In this document: positions 1 through 13,422 of the stretch, one piece after another
How the letters are laid out: every line of letters starts with the position of its first letter
Numbering within the stretch: position 1 is the first letter of the stretch
Source: Certhia americana
Lineage: Eukaryota > Chordata > Aves > Passeriformes > Certhiidae
Direction: 5' to 3'
NCBI GenBank assembly: GCA_018697195.1
Contig: JAGMWU010000117.1
Coordinates: 39,670 to 103,669, forward strand
Length of the DNA stretch: 64,000 bases
Translations under genes and position numbers: made by a program
The notes under the pieces: model-generated
Seen by the model: the letters and a program-made list of their open reading frames with translations, nothing else
What the model was told of the DNA's origin: nothing
Databases searched by the model: none

Positions 1-1500
1 AGAAACTTTGTGCATCTTTTAACAGCCATTTCCTATTACTTTTCTAGCAGCCGATCTCTAGGCATTTTCTTCCCAGCTGATATGCTATGGGTTCTATTTA
101 CTCAGCCTTTTCTCACATGGTCTTCAAGATGTTTTAAAACCTCATTTCCCCACCAATAATTTAAACAAGCCTTGATAGGGTTTAGATTTGAATCCTGAAC
201 TGGAAGAACTAAAGAATTTGCAGCTTTGTTACAATATCAGACGCATCCTCAAACATACTCTAAATATAGTAGAAGGCTGGCCTAAATCTGCTGCTGCTTC
301 ATGTTTAATTCAGATACCTGGGAGTGAATGCATCCCCATACCCTCTAAATTTTCTCATCCCCAGTTCTCATCACCTATGTTCTGAAATTTATGGTGACTT
401 CAACTTAGACAAATAACCCAAGTCACGGAAGAAATGTTTTAAAACACTATAGTTATGCAGAAACAAGTTGTCAGAACAACACAACAGATCTCGAGGTTAA
501 AGCCCTACATTGCAGCAGGGATTTTACAACTTCACCAAAGCAACTGTCAGTGCAATTTTTAAACTATGTAGTTCCTTCAAAGAGAAGATGAGTACCTAAC
601 AGTAATGAACAGAACTTGCACTTTTCTAGTCAAGAACATCACAGGTAAGCAGGAAACGATGATGCTTTTGATACAGCAGTGCAAATCAAAACAAACTCCA
701 GCAGCAGATCTCTGTGCCATCGACTTCTGAAGTGGGGATGAAGGTTCCCACAATGCCAGCACACACAGAAAGTTACATTCTATACTAACAAGTCAAAACA
801 ATGTGAGCTCTGGTACTGAAAGTTTCTGAAAGGCCTTGCATTTTGTTATGTTTCTGGGATCATCTAATAGTTCAACTGTACACATGTTTTAATGCAAATT
901 CAAGTGAACCAGGATTAGAGCTGATATGGATTTTGGAACACATTTTTCTAGCCTAATAATGACCTTCAGAGATAGCAAACTCTCAGTCTAAATAAAGATG
1001 TAAAACTAGCCTTTTGACTGAATTCATAGTGCAATATTTCTGTGTGAACTCCCATTTAGTTTTACTGCTTCTCCCCAGAAGATAATGGTGTGTAGTTAGT
1101 TGTTTCCCTAGCTATGCCCTTAAAAGGCTCCAAGACAAACATGTAAAAACAAATTGTTCTGAGTAACAACATTACTGTAAAGGACTGTATAAGACAAGAC
1201 AAGGTCACATGTCCCTAGTTTCCAGAGAACCGAGGATATCCTCTCAGGATCCTGTACCAAAATTTGCGTTTGTGGTGCCCTGCGGGTGGGGGGTAGGTAG
1301 ACAGAAAACAGCACCAAGGCTCTGCGTAAGGCTCTCTCCTCATACGATTAAAACTCTATTGCTGTCCAATACCGCGCTTCTATTATAAAAACCAAAAACA
1401 ACGTATGCACCTAACAGCGGGAAAACAAAAAGGCAACCCTACCCCCCAAATCAGATTACATCTTCCTTTATTTATTTATTTTTTTTTTAAAACAGCATCG
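1..1500. other. Unassigned sequence upstream of the CpG island
   Basis: No exon, RNA gene or recognisable repeat was found on either strand. Open frames are 65 codons or shorter and look random. A T-rich run at about 1467-1490 precedes the CpG island. It could be intron or flank of a gene using the CpG-island promoter, but nothing in the sequence shows which. Confidence 0.5.
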
Positions 1501-1509
1501 CACTGACGA

Positions 1510-2760
1510 TTTACCCCTAGCCGGAGCCAACCCTGCGGCGAGGCAGTGCGGGAGCCGCTCGCCACAGCCTGCCCTCGTTGGCAGGGTGGCACCCCGGCTT
1601 CAACTCACACAAGGAAGAGCCCAAGTGTCGCCGGGAACGGGGACACCGCTGCCCCCGGAGCACCAGGGGCCCGACCCGGTACCTGCCCTGCCCGACCCGG
1701 TACCTGCCCTGCCCGGCCCCGTACCTGCCCTGCCCGGCCCCGCCGCCTCCCGGGCATCCTCCCTCTCCAGCCTCGCCTCCTTCTCTCCCTCTCCCCCCCC
1801 ACTCCCTCCCCGCACCTTTTTGGGTCTTGCTTTTGGGTTTTTTTCCTCTGCTTCCCTCCGCCGTGCCCCAGCGGGTTGTTACCTTCAATTGCCGCTTTTC
1901 CGTCCGATTCCCGTTCCCAGAGCGCTGCCCCCCCACCTTCCCCAGCACGCAAGCAACTCCCGGTAAAGAAGAGGAGGTAAAGAGAAAAAGCAAGCAACCA
2001 AAAAAAAAAAAAAAAAAAAAACAAAAAAAACCACACACACACCTAATAAGCCTAAATAAAATTAAAAAACCTCTCGTGGCGCTCCGGGTGTGACAGTGTG
2101 TATCTGGCCGGGGGAGGGAGGCGGGGAGCAGCAACGCCTGCCCCGCTGCTCCGAGCCCGGACCGGGGGAGGATGCGCGCCTGCCCGGGGTGCGGCCGGGG
2201 CCGGCCGGCTCTGCAGCAGGAGCCGCCAGGCAGGGACAGCGGGGCCACCCCCGGCAGCGCCCGGCCCCGCGTGTGCCCGTGAACCCCCGCCTCAGGCCGC
2301 CCCTTCCTCCGCCGCCGCCACCGGCGTCTCCCCTCAGCTGCGGGGCACAGGCGCGTTCGGCGGCCCGGCCGCTCCCCGCCGCCGCCGTGCCGCAGGGGGT
2401 GCGGGCACGCCGCGCCAGCCCTGCAGGAACCAGCCGAGCAGGCGACAAAAGCCTCCCTCTCTCCTTTCCCTTCTCCTTCCCGGAGGGCTCCCCTCCTTAC
2501 CGGGCTGCCGAGGCTTCTCTGCCGCCTCCGGGCTGGCTGGGGCCGCAGCGAGTGGCGGCGGCCGCGGCTCCTCCTCAGCGCCTCCCCGATCCCCTTCCCC
2601 ACCCTCGTCCTCCCCCGCTCCGCCTGCGCCGGCGTGAGCCGACGGCCGGGAATGCGGGGAGCGCGGCGGGGCTGCGCTGGAGCCTCGCAGGCATCCAGGG
2701 GAGGGCGGGGGAGTCCCGAAAGCTCCTAAATCCACGGTGAAGGGGCAGGGCGAGTGGTCC
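1510..2760. promoter_or_regulatory. CpG island, probable promoter region
   Basis: About 1.2 kb of very GC-rich, CpG-dense sequence lies between AT-rich flanks, with many GC-box-like runs. This is the usual signature of a vertebrate CpG-island promoter. Long open frames run on both strands (for example 361 codons on the minus strand and 216 on the plus), but their proline-, arginine- and glycine-rich translations are what GC-rich DNA gives by chance. I recognise no exon. A 21-base A run (about 2000-2020) and a short CA repeat (about 2032-2043) split the island into two lobes. The transcribed gene and its direction cannot be told from this window. Confidence 0.6.
1670..1742. repeat. Short 21-bp tandem repeat in the CpG island
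   Basis: A unit of about 21 bases containing GTACCTGCCCTGCCC is repeated three to four times, with CCGACCC and CCGGCCC variants between units. Small GC-rich minisatellite. Confidence 0.7.
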
Positions 2761-5700
2761 CCCTCGGGTGTCCTCCAAGGTTATTACACCTCTTCGGTTT
2801 ACAGCAGAATTTACGGTCAGGAAGAATGTTGTGCGCAGAGGGAGTTATAAAATAGGCATATTAAGTTAATTACGCAATTTGTCTTATAAGTGTTAGGGGA
2901 AAACCGAGATATGCAGCATACGTACTCAGCGCGGAATACCCGCTTTTGCCACCAATATTAATTTTCTCGCTTCGGCAATAGAAGATACAGCCTCCCATCT
3001 TTTCAACTCAGCATCCGAATCAGCAAGATGTGACGTTTTTATAGCCTCTTATTACATTACAGCACGTATGAGCATTAATTAATTTTACAAGGTTGTGTTT
3101 ATTTCATTGTTTCCTCACGTTCATCAGTGCTGGGAAAAACCTGTCCGAGCGAGGTTGGGTGAGCTGCTCACTGAATCGGTATGAGAGCTGTCAGCAGAAC
3201 ACCCCACACAAAGGGATTAGGTACTGCACCCACAGCTGCAGCTCTCCCACCTTTAGCTCCTTGCTTGGGGAGTTTACAGGCTACAGGTGCCTGCCACTGC
3301 CCCATGAGATCTGTTGGCACATCTGGGCACGATCTAAGACTAGGTGCAGTCTCCAGAGCCTTCCTATTTTTACCTCATCCTGCCAGGTGTCCTTACAGTA
3401 CATGTGCCACTCTCCTTCATGTGACATAGGGCTCTAAGACCCAGGCGGACCATAAAAATCCAACCAGGACACAAGGTCTGCGTCACCTGCTCTCTACATT
3501 ACACCTGTGGATTGGAGTAGGGTCATGCAGAGCTGTGCAGGCAATCCATCCCACAGAAATGGTTGGGATCACAGAGCCCCTGGCCTTCATACGTCAAGCT
3601 TCTGCCTTCTCCAGTACCCAGGTGCTGTCACAAGGGTTTGGAGAGCTCGTCAGGAGAGCGGAAGCTGTGTTTCAATTTCATGTTTGCATTTACAAAGAAA
3701 AACAACCCACAGCTTCTTTTACGGTTGGACTCTTAAGGGTCTTTTCCAACCTCAGTGATTTTGTGATTCCAGCAAAGGAGTTTCAGATTTCATTCAGTGG
3801 AAATGTAGCAGGAGGAAACTTGCAAGGAAAGAAACCACAGGAAGTGTTTGTACCGGAGGAGGCCCCAGCTGTCTGCATGAAAGTGACTGATGGTTGCTGG
3901 GATGGTTCTGAGTAAACAGAGTTTTGGTTGCCTGCATCACAGGCATATTCTTTTACATAAACGTCTGCCTTGACAAGCTGGCCAAGCCTCTGTGAAGACT
4001 GAAAAGGCCATACCTGAACTGATGGTGACTGTTCGACATTAAAATGAGGAACAAGTAGATAAAGAAGTGAATTAAAACACTAGTCAGTGAGGGGTGGCTT
4101 TGTTCAAAAAACATGATTTTACAGTTTGAAAATTAACCAGAAGGAAAGTTTTTGGGAAGCCCAGAATGAGAGAGAACTAGTGCAAGTATTATCTTTCAGG
4201 ACACTGAATAGAGAGCTTGATAAGCATCAGTTCCTTCAGAAATTCTTCCAAGAGACATTGTATAGGAGACATACAAATATGCAAACTTAGCAGAATTCCT
4301 TTGGGAAATTTCCAAAAAGCAGGCAGCCTAGAAGAACAGTTCCCAACTAAGAACCAACTAGGACATTAAATTGCTCATGTGTCAGTCGGTACATGATAGC
4401 TTCTCAGAAATCTCTAGAAAAAAAAAGTGCTGAGAGCATAATTTGATTAAGGAGATGAAGAAACAACAGGGAATTGCACCAACCTGAGGAGGCTGCCCTT
4501 TGAACCCAGGAAATGAAGGTAGCAGTGAAGCTCTCAAACGTGTCGAGGGCTGGGGAGAATGTGGAGGCTTCAGCTCAAGAAGCGATAATCTGTCTGAAGT
4601 TTTGTGGGAGTTTGTAGGAAAAAAATGTTGCATGCTTTTTTGGAATGAGATGGACAAGGCTGAACTGCATAAGAGCATTAAGTCAAAACATCTGCAGTTT
4701 CCTCTAAAGAGGACTGCAAGTAGTTTGATACACTGGGAAATATGCTACAGGTCTCAAAACTCACTCTGGAACATCTTTTTTTTTGTTGTTGTTGTTTTTT
4801 ATTTCATTTAATTAAAAGAAGCTTTCCTTGGCTCCTTCCCAGATACCAGTTTTTGTCTGAATTCTTGCCAATGCAAGTGATTCAATCTTGGTGAGGTACT
4901 CTGAGCAAAGCAATCATTTTTCCATTAAGTATCCAGAAGGGAAAAGAAAAAAAACATGCAAAAGTAATTAACCTTGTTTTTTTGCCCAGAAATTTCTACC
5001 TGTAGCTTAACAAAGTAGCAGCTTGACCTACAAGATTTGTGTTGCTTCCAGACTGACAAAAAAACCCCAAAACAAAGCCCAATGCAATAAGTATTAAGTT
5101 TATTCTAAGCAGAAAATAATGTCTGTATTAAAATGATTTTTACCTACCACTCACTCCTACTTATGGCTGCCCAGCTTCAATGATCTGAGGCGTGGAATTG
5201 AAATATTTTTTACATAATCCTTATTTAGCATTTTAAAATGTTAAATGGACACCTGTTATCTCCATGGTTGAAAATAGCCACTTCTTATATTTCTGAGATA
5301 GCAAGTCAGCTTGCCCTCTAAACTTTTCTCCTATATGGTTGTTCCTATGGATTTGGAAAAGGTATATCTTCTGCAGTTTTTAGATGCCCCAGACTAAATG
5401 ATTCCATGATTCTATAATACAGACCAAGTGAAGTCAACATGTCTAATCATCTATTAGAAAAAAACCCTAAAATTCTGATTAATAGAGTAACATATATGAA
5501 AAGCCATAAAGGAGTCAAACTCCAAACAGAATAGTAATTTCCAGGTATTGAAAACATGTTTTTAAAAATGATTTTGCTACTGATAAATATTTCTTTCTAT
5601 TTTCTTATGAGAGAGAGGGAATTAATTAAGCAATGTTGCATTTATCTTCTTAATATAAGGAATTCACATTTCACAGTTTCATTTTTTTTCCAATGATGTG

Positions 5701-6108
5701 TTAGCCTTCAGCCAAGGTACAGGTTAAGATAGGGACTCTGAGAAGAAAACTTAAAAATTAAGCCTACAGTTTATGCAATTAATATTTAAAAGTAAGAAGA
5801 TGCTATTAACAAATCTTGTCATCTGTCAGCCTGATCAAGTTGTATCAAACTTGGTGTTCATGATGAAGAAAAATCATAGCTATGCATGGAAAGCTGCCAA
5901 AGAGACTTTGGACAGCTTGATTTCTTAAATAACAGTAATTTAACCCACTTACAGTTTTCTCATGTGGACATATACCTGAGGAGAAAGAGAAGGTGGCAAG
6001 TTGTTGAGTACAAATAAAAATAAAAATAAATCAAAAAAAAAAAGTTGATTTTTAAAAAATGATCCTACTAGTGCAAGTACTGCAGTACACAGAGGATATT
6101 GGGCTCTG
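2761..6108. other. Gene-free AT-rich stretch
   Basis: No exon recognised. It holds a CR1 tail at 3721-3770 (listed separately), a shorter CR1-like tail at about 5376-5420 (a 'gattccatgattctata' ending), a T-rich run near 4773-4800 and an A-rich run near 6030-6045. Small open frames (up to 126 codons, 3535-3915) show no family resemblance, and the longest runs through the CR1 tail. Confidence 0.5.
3721..3770 (+). mobile_element. CR1 LINE 3' tail fragment
   Basis: The segment has the typical CR1 end: a 'ggttggactc' box, a 'ggtcttttccaacct' box, then 'attttgtgattcc'. Only the last ~50 bases are clear, so this is a heavily truncated non-LTR retroposon. Confidence 0.7.
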
Positions 6109-6109
6109 C

Positions 6110-6388
6110 TCCCAGGGACAGGCAAGAGGAAACTACCTAAAGTTGCACCAGGGAAGGTTTAGATTGGATAATAAGGAAAATTTCCTCACTGAAATGGTTA
6201 TTGAGGATTGGCACAGGCTGCCCAGGGCTGTGGTGGAGTCACCACCCCTGGAAGTGTTAGAAAGCATGTAGATGTGTCACTTGAGGACGTGGGTTGGTGG
6301 TGGACTTGGCAGTGCTGGGTTAAGGGTTGGACTTGATGATCTTTACAGGTCCTTTCCAGCCAAAACCATTCCATAATTCTGTGATTTG
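6110..6388 (+). mobile_element. CR1 LINE 3' end fragment
   Basis: Consecutive CR1 3' landmarks are visible: an 'agaggaaa' segment, 'ggtttagattggataat', 'ttcctcactgaaa', 'ggcacaggctgcccagggct', 'cacccctggaagtg', 'ggttggacttgatgatcttt' and a final 'ccataattctgtgattt'. A 5'-truncated, inactive copy. The 70-codon open frame inside it (6059-6271) is part of the element. Confidence 0.93.
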
Positions 6389-9300
6389 AAATTCGCTTTT
6401 CACCAGTTTAATGGCAACACTGACTACTGAGTAACCAGCAGTGAAATGTCATAGTGCTGCAAATAATTAGTTAAATATCTCATGCTTTCAGGTCAAATTA
6501 TGCCTAAACAAATAACAGTCTGTGCATGTCTGAAGTGCCTCACATCACAAAATGCCAAGCCACTTCGCATTAAGTGATTGATGCCAGACACAAATAGGCT
6601 CCTTGTCACACGAGCTTTAATCTTGCTTTTTTAACCATAGACCTTACAATGTTTGTACTGTAATCTTTCAACTTTTTAATGGGAATCCAAAGGTAGATTG
6701 GTTATTTCCTGATTGGCTGATCTCTAAACCTGTAAATCTACACCTGTGAGCAAATGGTATGGGAAATTTTTCATTATTTTGATCTGTATCCATACCAGTT
6801 TGATCTGGAAATCAGGACAGAAATGAGAGCTGACAACATCCCAGTATTTCCTGTGTTTCAGAAATTAAACTGAGCTTCCAAAACCTTACAGAACACAGGG
6901 CAAAACCCAGTTTTGGGGTATGCATTTACAAGACTTTTTCATTTTATTGGATTTTTCCCATCCCAGAATACAATTAGAGAAATATTACCATGAGAGAATA
7001 TCTAGTAGTATTTTGCAGAAAGTCAGAAATGTACACTGCATTTTCTGAAAGCACTTGATTTTTTTTATATGTATGAGATCACGCTATCCATTATTCCCTA
7101 CTGCTGTCTATGTCTATAATATGTCTATGATATTTCAGATATTCCCCAAGAATACTAGAGAAAGTGCAGAAACCTTGGCAACCCCTCTTAAGAGAGCACA
7201 AACCCAGTTTATTCATAAAATAACTACAGAATATTGTATCATCATAATAATCAGCTACAATATTCAGGTTGTTATTTCTATGTGTCATTTGGTACTATTC
7301 ATTTTTACAAGTGCAGATGTTTTGTCTGTTTGCAGTTGGATAGCACAGGCTCTTCCTTTAGATATTTTCAACTCCTTACTGACATTTCTTCCTGATACAA
7401 TCCTTGCTATAAACTGTCTTTGCAAGAGTAGGGAGTTCCAGCATTTCAGCAAGAGATTTACAGTGTGGCAAGCTCTTAGCAGACCATTAGAAGCAGACTT
7501 AAACACCAAATGGCTGGTAAATATTATTAGTTAATTATTAAATTTTGGGCTCCAAAACACTTAAAAAGTTCCAGAACAAATGACTGTGCCATGATCTACC
7601 GTGCAGGAGTTCACCTATCCCTGACCACTGCCTGCCTTCTAGAAGCACAGGCTCTGTGATCTCATCAAGCTTTGAAAGAAGACTTTTTTTTCCTCCAGGG
7701 TTTTTTTTACATCTCGTGCAATGTAAGAGAAGACGGAAGTGAAATTGAGACAGTGACAATGACAGAAGAAAAGAATCAAGAGAAAAAATAACATGGAAAA
7801 TAACCTCAAGCTATAATATTGTGAAGTTAGAAGTCAACTCAGCAAGAATTAGGATGATCCTGCTTAAATAGCATAGGACAATGTTTTCCCAATGGATTGC
7901 CAGCTGCCCAGCCAGAAGCCCAACATCTCTGTGCATGGGGGTGGTAGATTTTTAGGAAAGGCATGACCTGTGGGGTGGCCTTCTCAAGGAGATTTAAAGG
8001 ATTCCTTTGCCTCTGGAGATCTATATTCCCAGCATTTGCCCAATTTAATTTGTCAGGAAGAAGAAGGAATGAAACATGTTTGAGCAGATCCCCATCCTTT
8101 TGTTCAATAGTAATCTCAATGAGTGAAAAGATGTGTGTATGTTATGAAAGCTGCACTTCCCAACATCCTCAGGTCGTGTGAAGAACTTAACAAAATAAAA
8201 GCCTTTAGTAGCAAATGATTCGACCTAAGGAATTAAATTTTGAAGCAGCCTAAATTGCCCTGATGAGCTTCCTTCATGCATTGTTTTCACTGCAGGAAGA
8301 TACTCAGATCACAGTAAACACAGCTGAACTAAGATAACCAATAGTTTAACAAAAAGGAATCTTAAATTACTAATTATTCAGGACTGCAGAAATGAGTTGT
8401 CAGAAAAAATCAGGATCAAAGGTTTTTCAGTTTTCAATTTTTCAGAACACAAAAGAACACCCAGCTGTTTTAGCTATTCCTCTTTCAAAGGGCTCTGATC
8501 GTGAATTGGCAAAAATAAAAATCAGGATCACAACAAAAAGAAAACGACACGTGCAACTGAGACAAAGATCAGAGCTCAAGTTCTGCAACAGAAGCTGTTA
8601 GGATGGCACATCCAGTCAAACCTTGTGGGCAGTACAGCAAGGTGCTTTCATAAAGCCATTTTCATAAGGCAAGAAGAGACAAATGTATCAACCTCCTCTA
8701 TGCATAAATACTCCCTTAGCAAATGCTTTTTGGGCTATCAGGATGTTTGATTCTTTCACTGGAAACACCTTCACTGAAAATTGTGGTGGTTGTCAGGCTC
8801 TACCATTTTGATGCTGCAAGCATGGCCCTCAAGAGGTTTCTGACTAGGTAAATATGGATTGAGTTTTAGCACTTAAAAATGTTAAAAAAAAAATCAAAGC
8901 AAAATAAAACAAAAAGGAACTCTAATCTGCCTGTGTGATTTTATGATTGGTCACATTATGAAAAATGAGAATGCTCATTTTTATCACATAAAAAGTTATT
9001 TGTTCATGTGAAAAAGAAAGCTTGAGAGAATGGTAAATTGGCTTGTCTATCATTATACAGAAGGACAGAGAGAAGAAATTAACTTTCAGAAATTAAAGTA
9101 TGGAAAGTGATGAACTCAGCAAAGCCATAATCTACTGATTTCACTACTCACATGGTTAAAAAAAAATAAAGAAAAATTTTATTTGAAATTAAACTTCAGG
9201 AAGATTTGTTGCTATTTGTAGCTCTTTTTGAGTTTAGAAGTCCTTATATAATGGATTCTAGACAGCAGAGGCAATCTCAGCAATCTGGGCTTTTTGAAAG

Positions 9301-12300
9301 ATTACTTTTCCTGCTTCTTAATAAACTTGATTAAAAAGATCATATTTCCTAGCAGATTTTGGGAGGAGACACAGTGCTGGAGCTGAATTATTTCATCATG
9401 TGCAAGAGGATGCCTGGAAGGAAAAAAAAATCACCAAAACCTCCAGGAAACACTGCGTGTGGAGTAGGAAAGGCAGAGGCTTAGTTTAATTAAAAGATTT
9501 AATGGGGGAAGAGGCTGAAGAAAGAGATCCACAGAGGATGTTAGGCAGCACCAGGGATGCCTTGTGGATTTCTGGATTATCTGACATGGACAGAGCATCC
9601 CATCGCTATCCACTCCTTTTTCAAACAACACCTAGGCTAAGCTTTGCAATACACAGCTTAGAAATTGCCCCCCTTGAAACCTGCAGCGCAGGAGGCTGAG
9701 CGCTCTCCTTGCTGAAGTTATGAAGTTTGATGCTAAAAGGAGAGTTATTTATCATCCACCTTTGAAAGAAGTTAGAGAAAACAATTCCCTCTTCTTCAGA
9801 TGGAAAATGCATTGCATGATTCAGCCTCCCTGTATAGAGCAGTTTGGATCTGAAGGCAGCAATACCAAAGAGAAGAAAAATGGGTGTTGAGCGACCTCAC
9901 AGGTGCCTTCTTGTACAGGACAAAGGCAAATATCCAACATTTATTGGACCTGCAAAGCTGTTTAAAAAACATTGTTTGAATGTTCATCAGTGTTAGGGGG
10001 AAGGGGAGGGGAAGGGGAAGGTCCTATGGAAGAAGGATGACAGCTTTTCACGTGAGGGGAAGATTTACTTGGCAGCAGGAGCCTCTCTTTTCCTGAACTC
10101 CTTGCAATCCTCACCCATACCAGTCATCTGGCTTTGAAACCTCCAGTCATCATTATTCACTCTATTCCTAGTGTGACATTTTCTTCAGCAGAATTTCATT
10201 TGGCTTCTGTGGCATGTTATTGGTTTTTTTATGAATGTTAATAAGATTTTCCTGAAGGGACCTGGGGGAAATAAAAATAAAATAATAAAAAAAAAATTGA
10301 ACAATTGAACTCTGAGGAAAACAGAAAGGAATAAAACAAAAATCAATCAATAGAAACAGCTCTAGATTTTAAATTAAAAAAAACTTCATCTACTTTACTA
10401 AAAGATTATCCTAGCATCTTGAAATGTTAATATGGAGGAGTAGAGAATTAGTATCATGTTGATAAAGGAAGATGTGGGTAACTGAAAGGAAGGTTGTCAA
10501 AATGCTTAAAATTAAATTTGTCTTTTTCACTCATACTACTTTCAAGATTGAAACAATCCCACTGCTAAACACTTACTATTACCATTGCTTCAGTAAAAAT
10601 ATGAGAGTTCAGGGGACGTATGTGGAATATTGCAATCAAGGGAAGAAAGGAAGGAAAAAATAACATAATGCTCCTTGGACTTCTGAGGAAAAAGAAAGCG
10701 CACTCCTGCCATGACTTTCAACTGCAGTGAAAATATATGCTGTTTATTAATAACTGCAGAGTTCCAAGATGTTTAAAAAAGAGATCTAAAACCTTCTGCA
10801 TATAAAACAGCATTATTCATTGTTCTACAGAAAAGCAAAAATGCGTGTACACAACACTGGCTTGCAACTGTACAAAAACTGGCTTCAGGTGTTTTGTAAG
10901 CATTCTGCCAGAATCTGTTCCTTAGGGGAGATGTACCTCTCAAGCCTTCTGCTCTTTCCAAAGCAGCACTTCTTGCAGGAGATAGAGCATTTCTTTCTCA
11001 GGTGATGGGCTGCCAGTGTTTGGGGCTGCAAAGTGACACTGACTTTGTGCTGTGATGAAAATACACCCTTGCAGGGTTGTGTGCTGACATAATGAGCTGC
11101 TCCTAATATATGTTGTCTATTACCCAAAGCTTTGATCATTCTTGAGCACAGAAGAACCTGCTCCATGGTGAATGACGAGGCAAAGTACCCAATTTATTTT
11201 TGACTGTTGTGCTTTAACTATGATCTCTTCACTTTGTTTTATTCAAACCTCAGTTTCTCCCAATAGAAAATTAATATACTAAAATCTGTCAGCCTCATAA
11301 ATACGGCAGGAGGACTAAACAATCTGCTTTTACAAGAATCCTGAGAGACTAGGAATATTTGAAATTGTTTACTTCCAGAAATGTTTTTCTTCTTCAGCTG
11401 CCTACCATTTTTCAAATATGCTGCTCCAGCTTTTCAGAAACATATTTTTAAGCTGCAAGTCATTTAAAGAAGAGGAAAATTCTAAAAATACTCTCAATGT
11501 GTGAATATGGTCCCTCAAAGTTTATTTTCTTAGCTGTATTTACTAAAGCCATAGCACTTCAGGAATGATGTAAAAATATACATGAAGACTTGCAGACATT
11601 TTTCTGACATCCACTTTTCCTGACAAATAAGAACTGTGAGCCTTTACCAGTGTATTAGCTAAAACTGCAACCCTGGGTAGTTTAAATCATGAGGATTTAA
11701 AGTTCTGTTGGATCAAGGTCCACATTTGTTTTGAAAACAGATGTTGCTGTAACTAAGACTCCCTCCATTTGTAAGAAGTAAATGTGTGCATATAGCCAAG
11801 CAAGCAGGTCTTCAGCACTTTGCAAAAAGTGTGAAATACCTTGTTTACATCATTATTTCTGAAATTCCAAGGAATTTCCCCAGGAGACACTATACGTTTG
11901 TGCACATCCTAGCAGGGCCCTAAGGAAAGATAGGTAAAAATTGTCTTATGATTCCAGTGTAAATATTAACAAAAACTAAATCTTGAACATGACTTTTAGA
12001 ACTAGGACTTTGAAATATCTACCTAGTGGTATTTTTGGCAGCTTGAAAAAGCGCATAAAAAAACCTGCTGCAAACTAATTATTAAACAGATAAAGGGAAA
12101 ATACATACATCAATTAGATTTTTTAAAAGAGGCTTGAGAAACTATCGTTAAGCACAAGATGCCCAAATATCTTGATAACAGGCCCAAAATAAAGATGCTT
12201 TTGAAATCTTGCTGTGGGTTCAAGGGAGCACTTAGCAGAGCAAATTAAACATACCACTTGAGGGATGATGTTTAGCCATACATTTTGGCAGCTTCCAGCT

Positions 12301-13264
12301 GCCACAAACTGCATCAGAGTCTCAGAGTCTAATTTAATATTTTGGGCTGGGGCATCTTCTGCCCTTGGAGCCCCATTATTCTGGATTCTGTAAGAAGGGC
12401 ACTTTCCTTCTCTAGATTAATATTTTAATGGCATTTTTTTCTAATTGTTCGGCTTGTTACTGTGACTTAGATTGCCTGGAAGCAAAAGAGTTGAGACTCA
12501 ATCATTTGTATACTCGAAACAGAGATGGAGAGAGGAGAAGGAAGTAGCATGAATAAAATATAAAAATAAAATGCATTGCTTTGTCTGACCTGCTTTAAAT
12601 GCCAGATTAAAGTCTGCTTGATTGATTTAGTTTTGTGGTTTTTTCCCCCTTGTTCATCTAACAAATGGTTTCATAGCATTGTGTTGAACACAGTTTAATT
12701 TTACCACTAAAGCCCTGGATCCCAGTAAGGGTTATTAGTAGTACAACATGAGCTCTAAAAGCTTGATACCAGGAACACAAATCTTGTTTAAAGAGAAAAG
12801 ATTTCATGTGCATCGCTCCTGAATCAATTTAACTCTAAAGCACCTTCTCTAAATTGGAATATGTTTCCTATTCATTTCTTGAACTATTGTGTTTAAATAA
12901 AAGCTCCCTCATGATCCATTTAGTTTTACTACCTGTACTTTAACCACTAGATCAAAGAACACAAAGACCTGGAAGTCATGATACCTGCTCTCTGTACCCT
13001 GCTCTGTCATTCTCCTAGCACTCCCTGCTGCTTCAATTTCCTCAGCAGAGAGGAAAGAGGTGATAAAATTTTCTGATATTTAAAGCAATTTATACCAACT
13101 CTGTGGCTGTTATTAAATTTCAAAAGGTTGGCTTGTAGTTTATCTTTTATCATAATAAATTCCAGTGTAGGAACATTTTACAAATTATAAAGTTATTGCA
13201 GCCTTTTGTCTAGGAAAAAACCCAGAAGAGATCCCATCCTATCAGCTTCTTTTGTCCAGAAAAA
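6389..13264. other. Gene-free AT-rich stretch
   Basis: I see no exon, RNA gene or long repeat. The largest open frame (159 codons, 7055-7534) gives a hydrophobic, low-information translation with no family resemblance. A short purine run (GGGGAA-type) sits at about 9995-10020. Likely intergenic or a large intron. Confidence 0.5.
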
Positions 13265-13422
13265 GCTGTGGCTGCCCCATCCCTGGAAGTGTCCCAGGCC
13301 AGGTTGGATGGGGCTTGGAGCAACCTGGGATAGTGGAAGATATCCTTGCCTGTGGCAGGGGGTGGAACAAAATGAGGTTTAAGATCCCTTCCAATGGAAT
13401 ACGGTTCTATTATATAATTTAG
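13265..13422 (+). mobile_element. CR1 LINE 3' end fragment
   Basis: Contains 'gctgccccatccctggaagtg', 'ccaggttggatggggctt', 'gagcaacctggga', 'gtggcagggggtggaac' and a 'gatcccttccaatgga' tail ending in 'ttctattatat'. These are the hallmark 3' segments of avian CR1. Strongly 5'-truncated. Confidence 0.93.

Noticed and set aside
1517..2602. 361-codon minus-strand open frame in the CpG island
   Set aside because: Composition is Arg/Gly/Pro-rich and it crosses a poly-A/poly-T run coding for a Phe stretch. Equally long frames exist on the other strand. This is typical of GC-rich DNA without stops.
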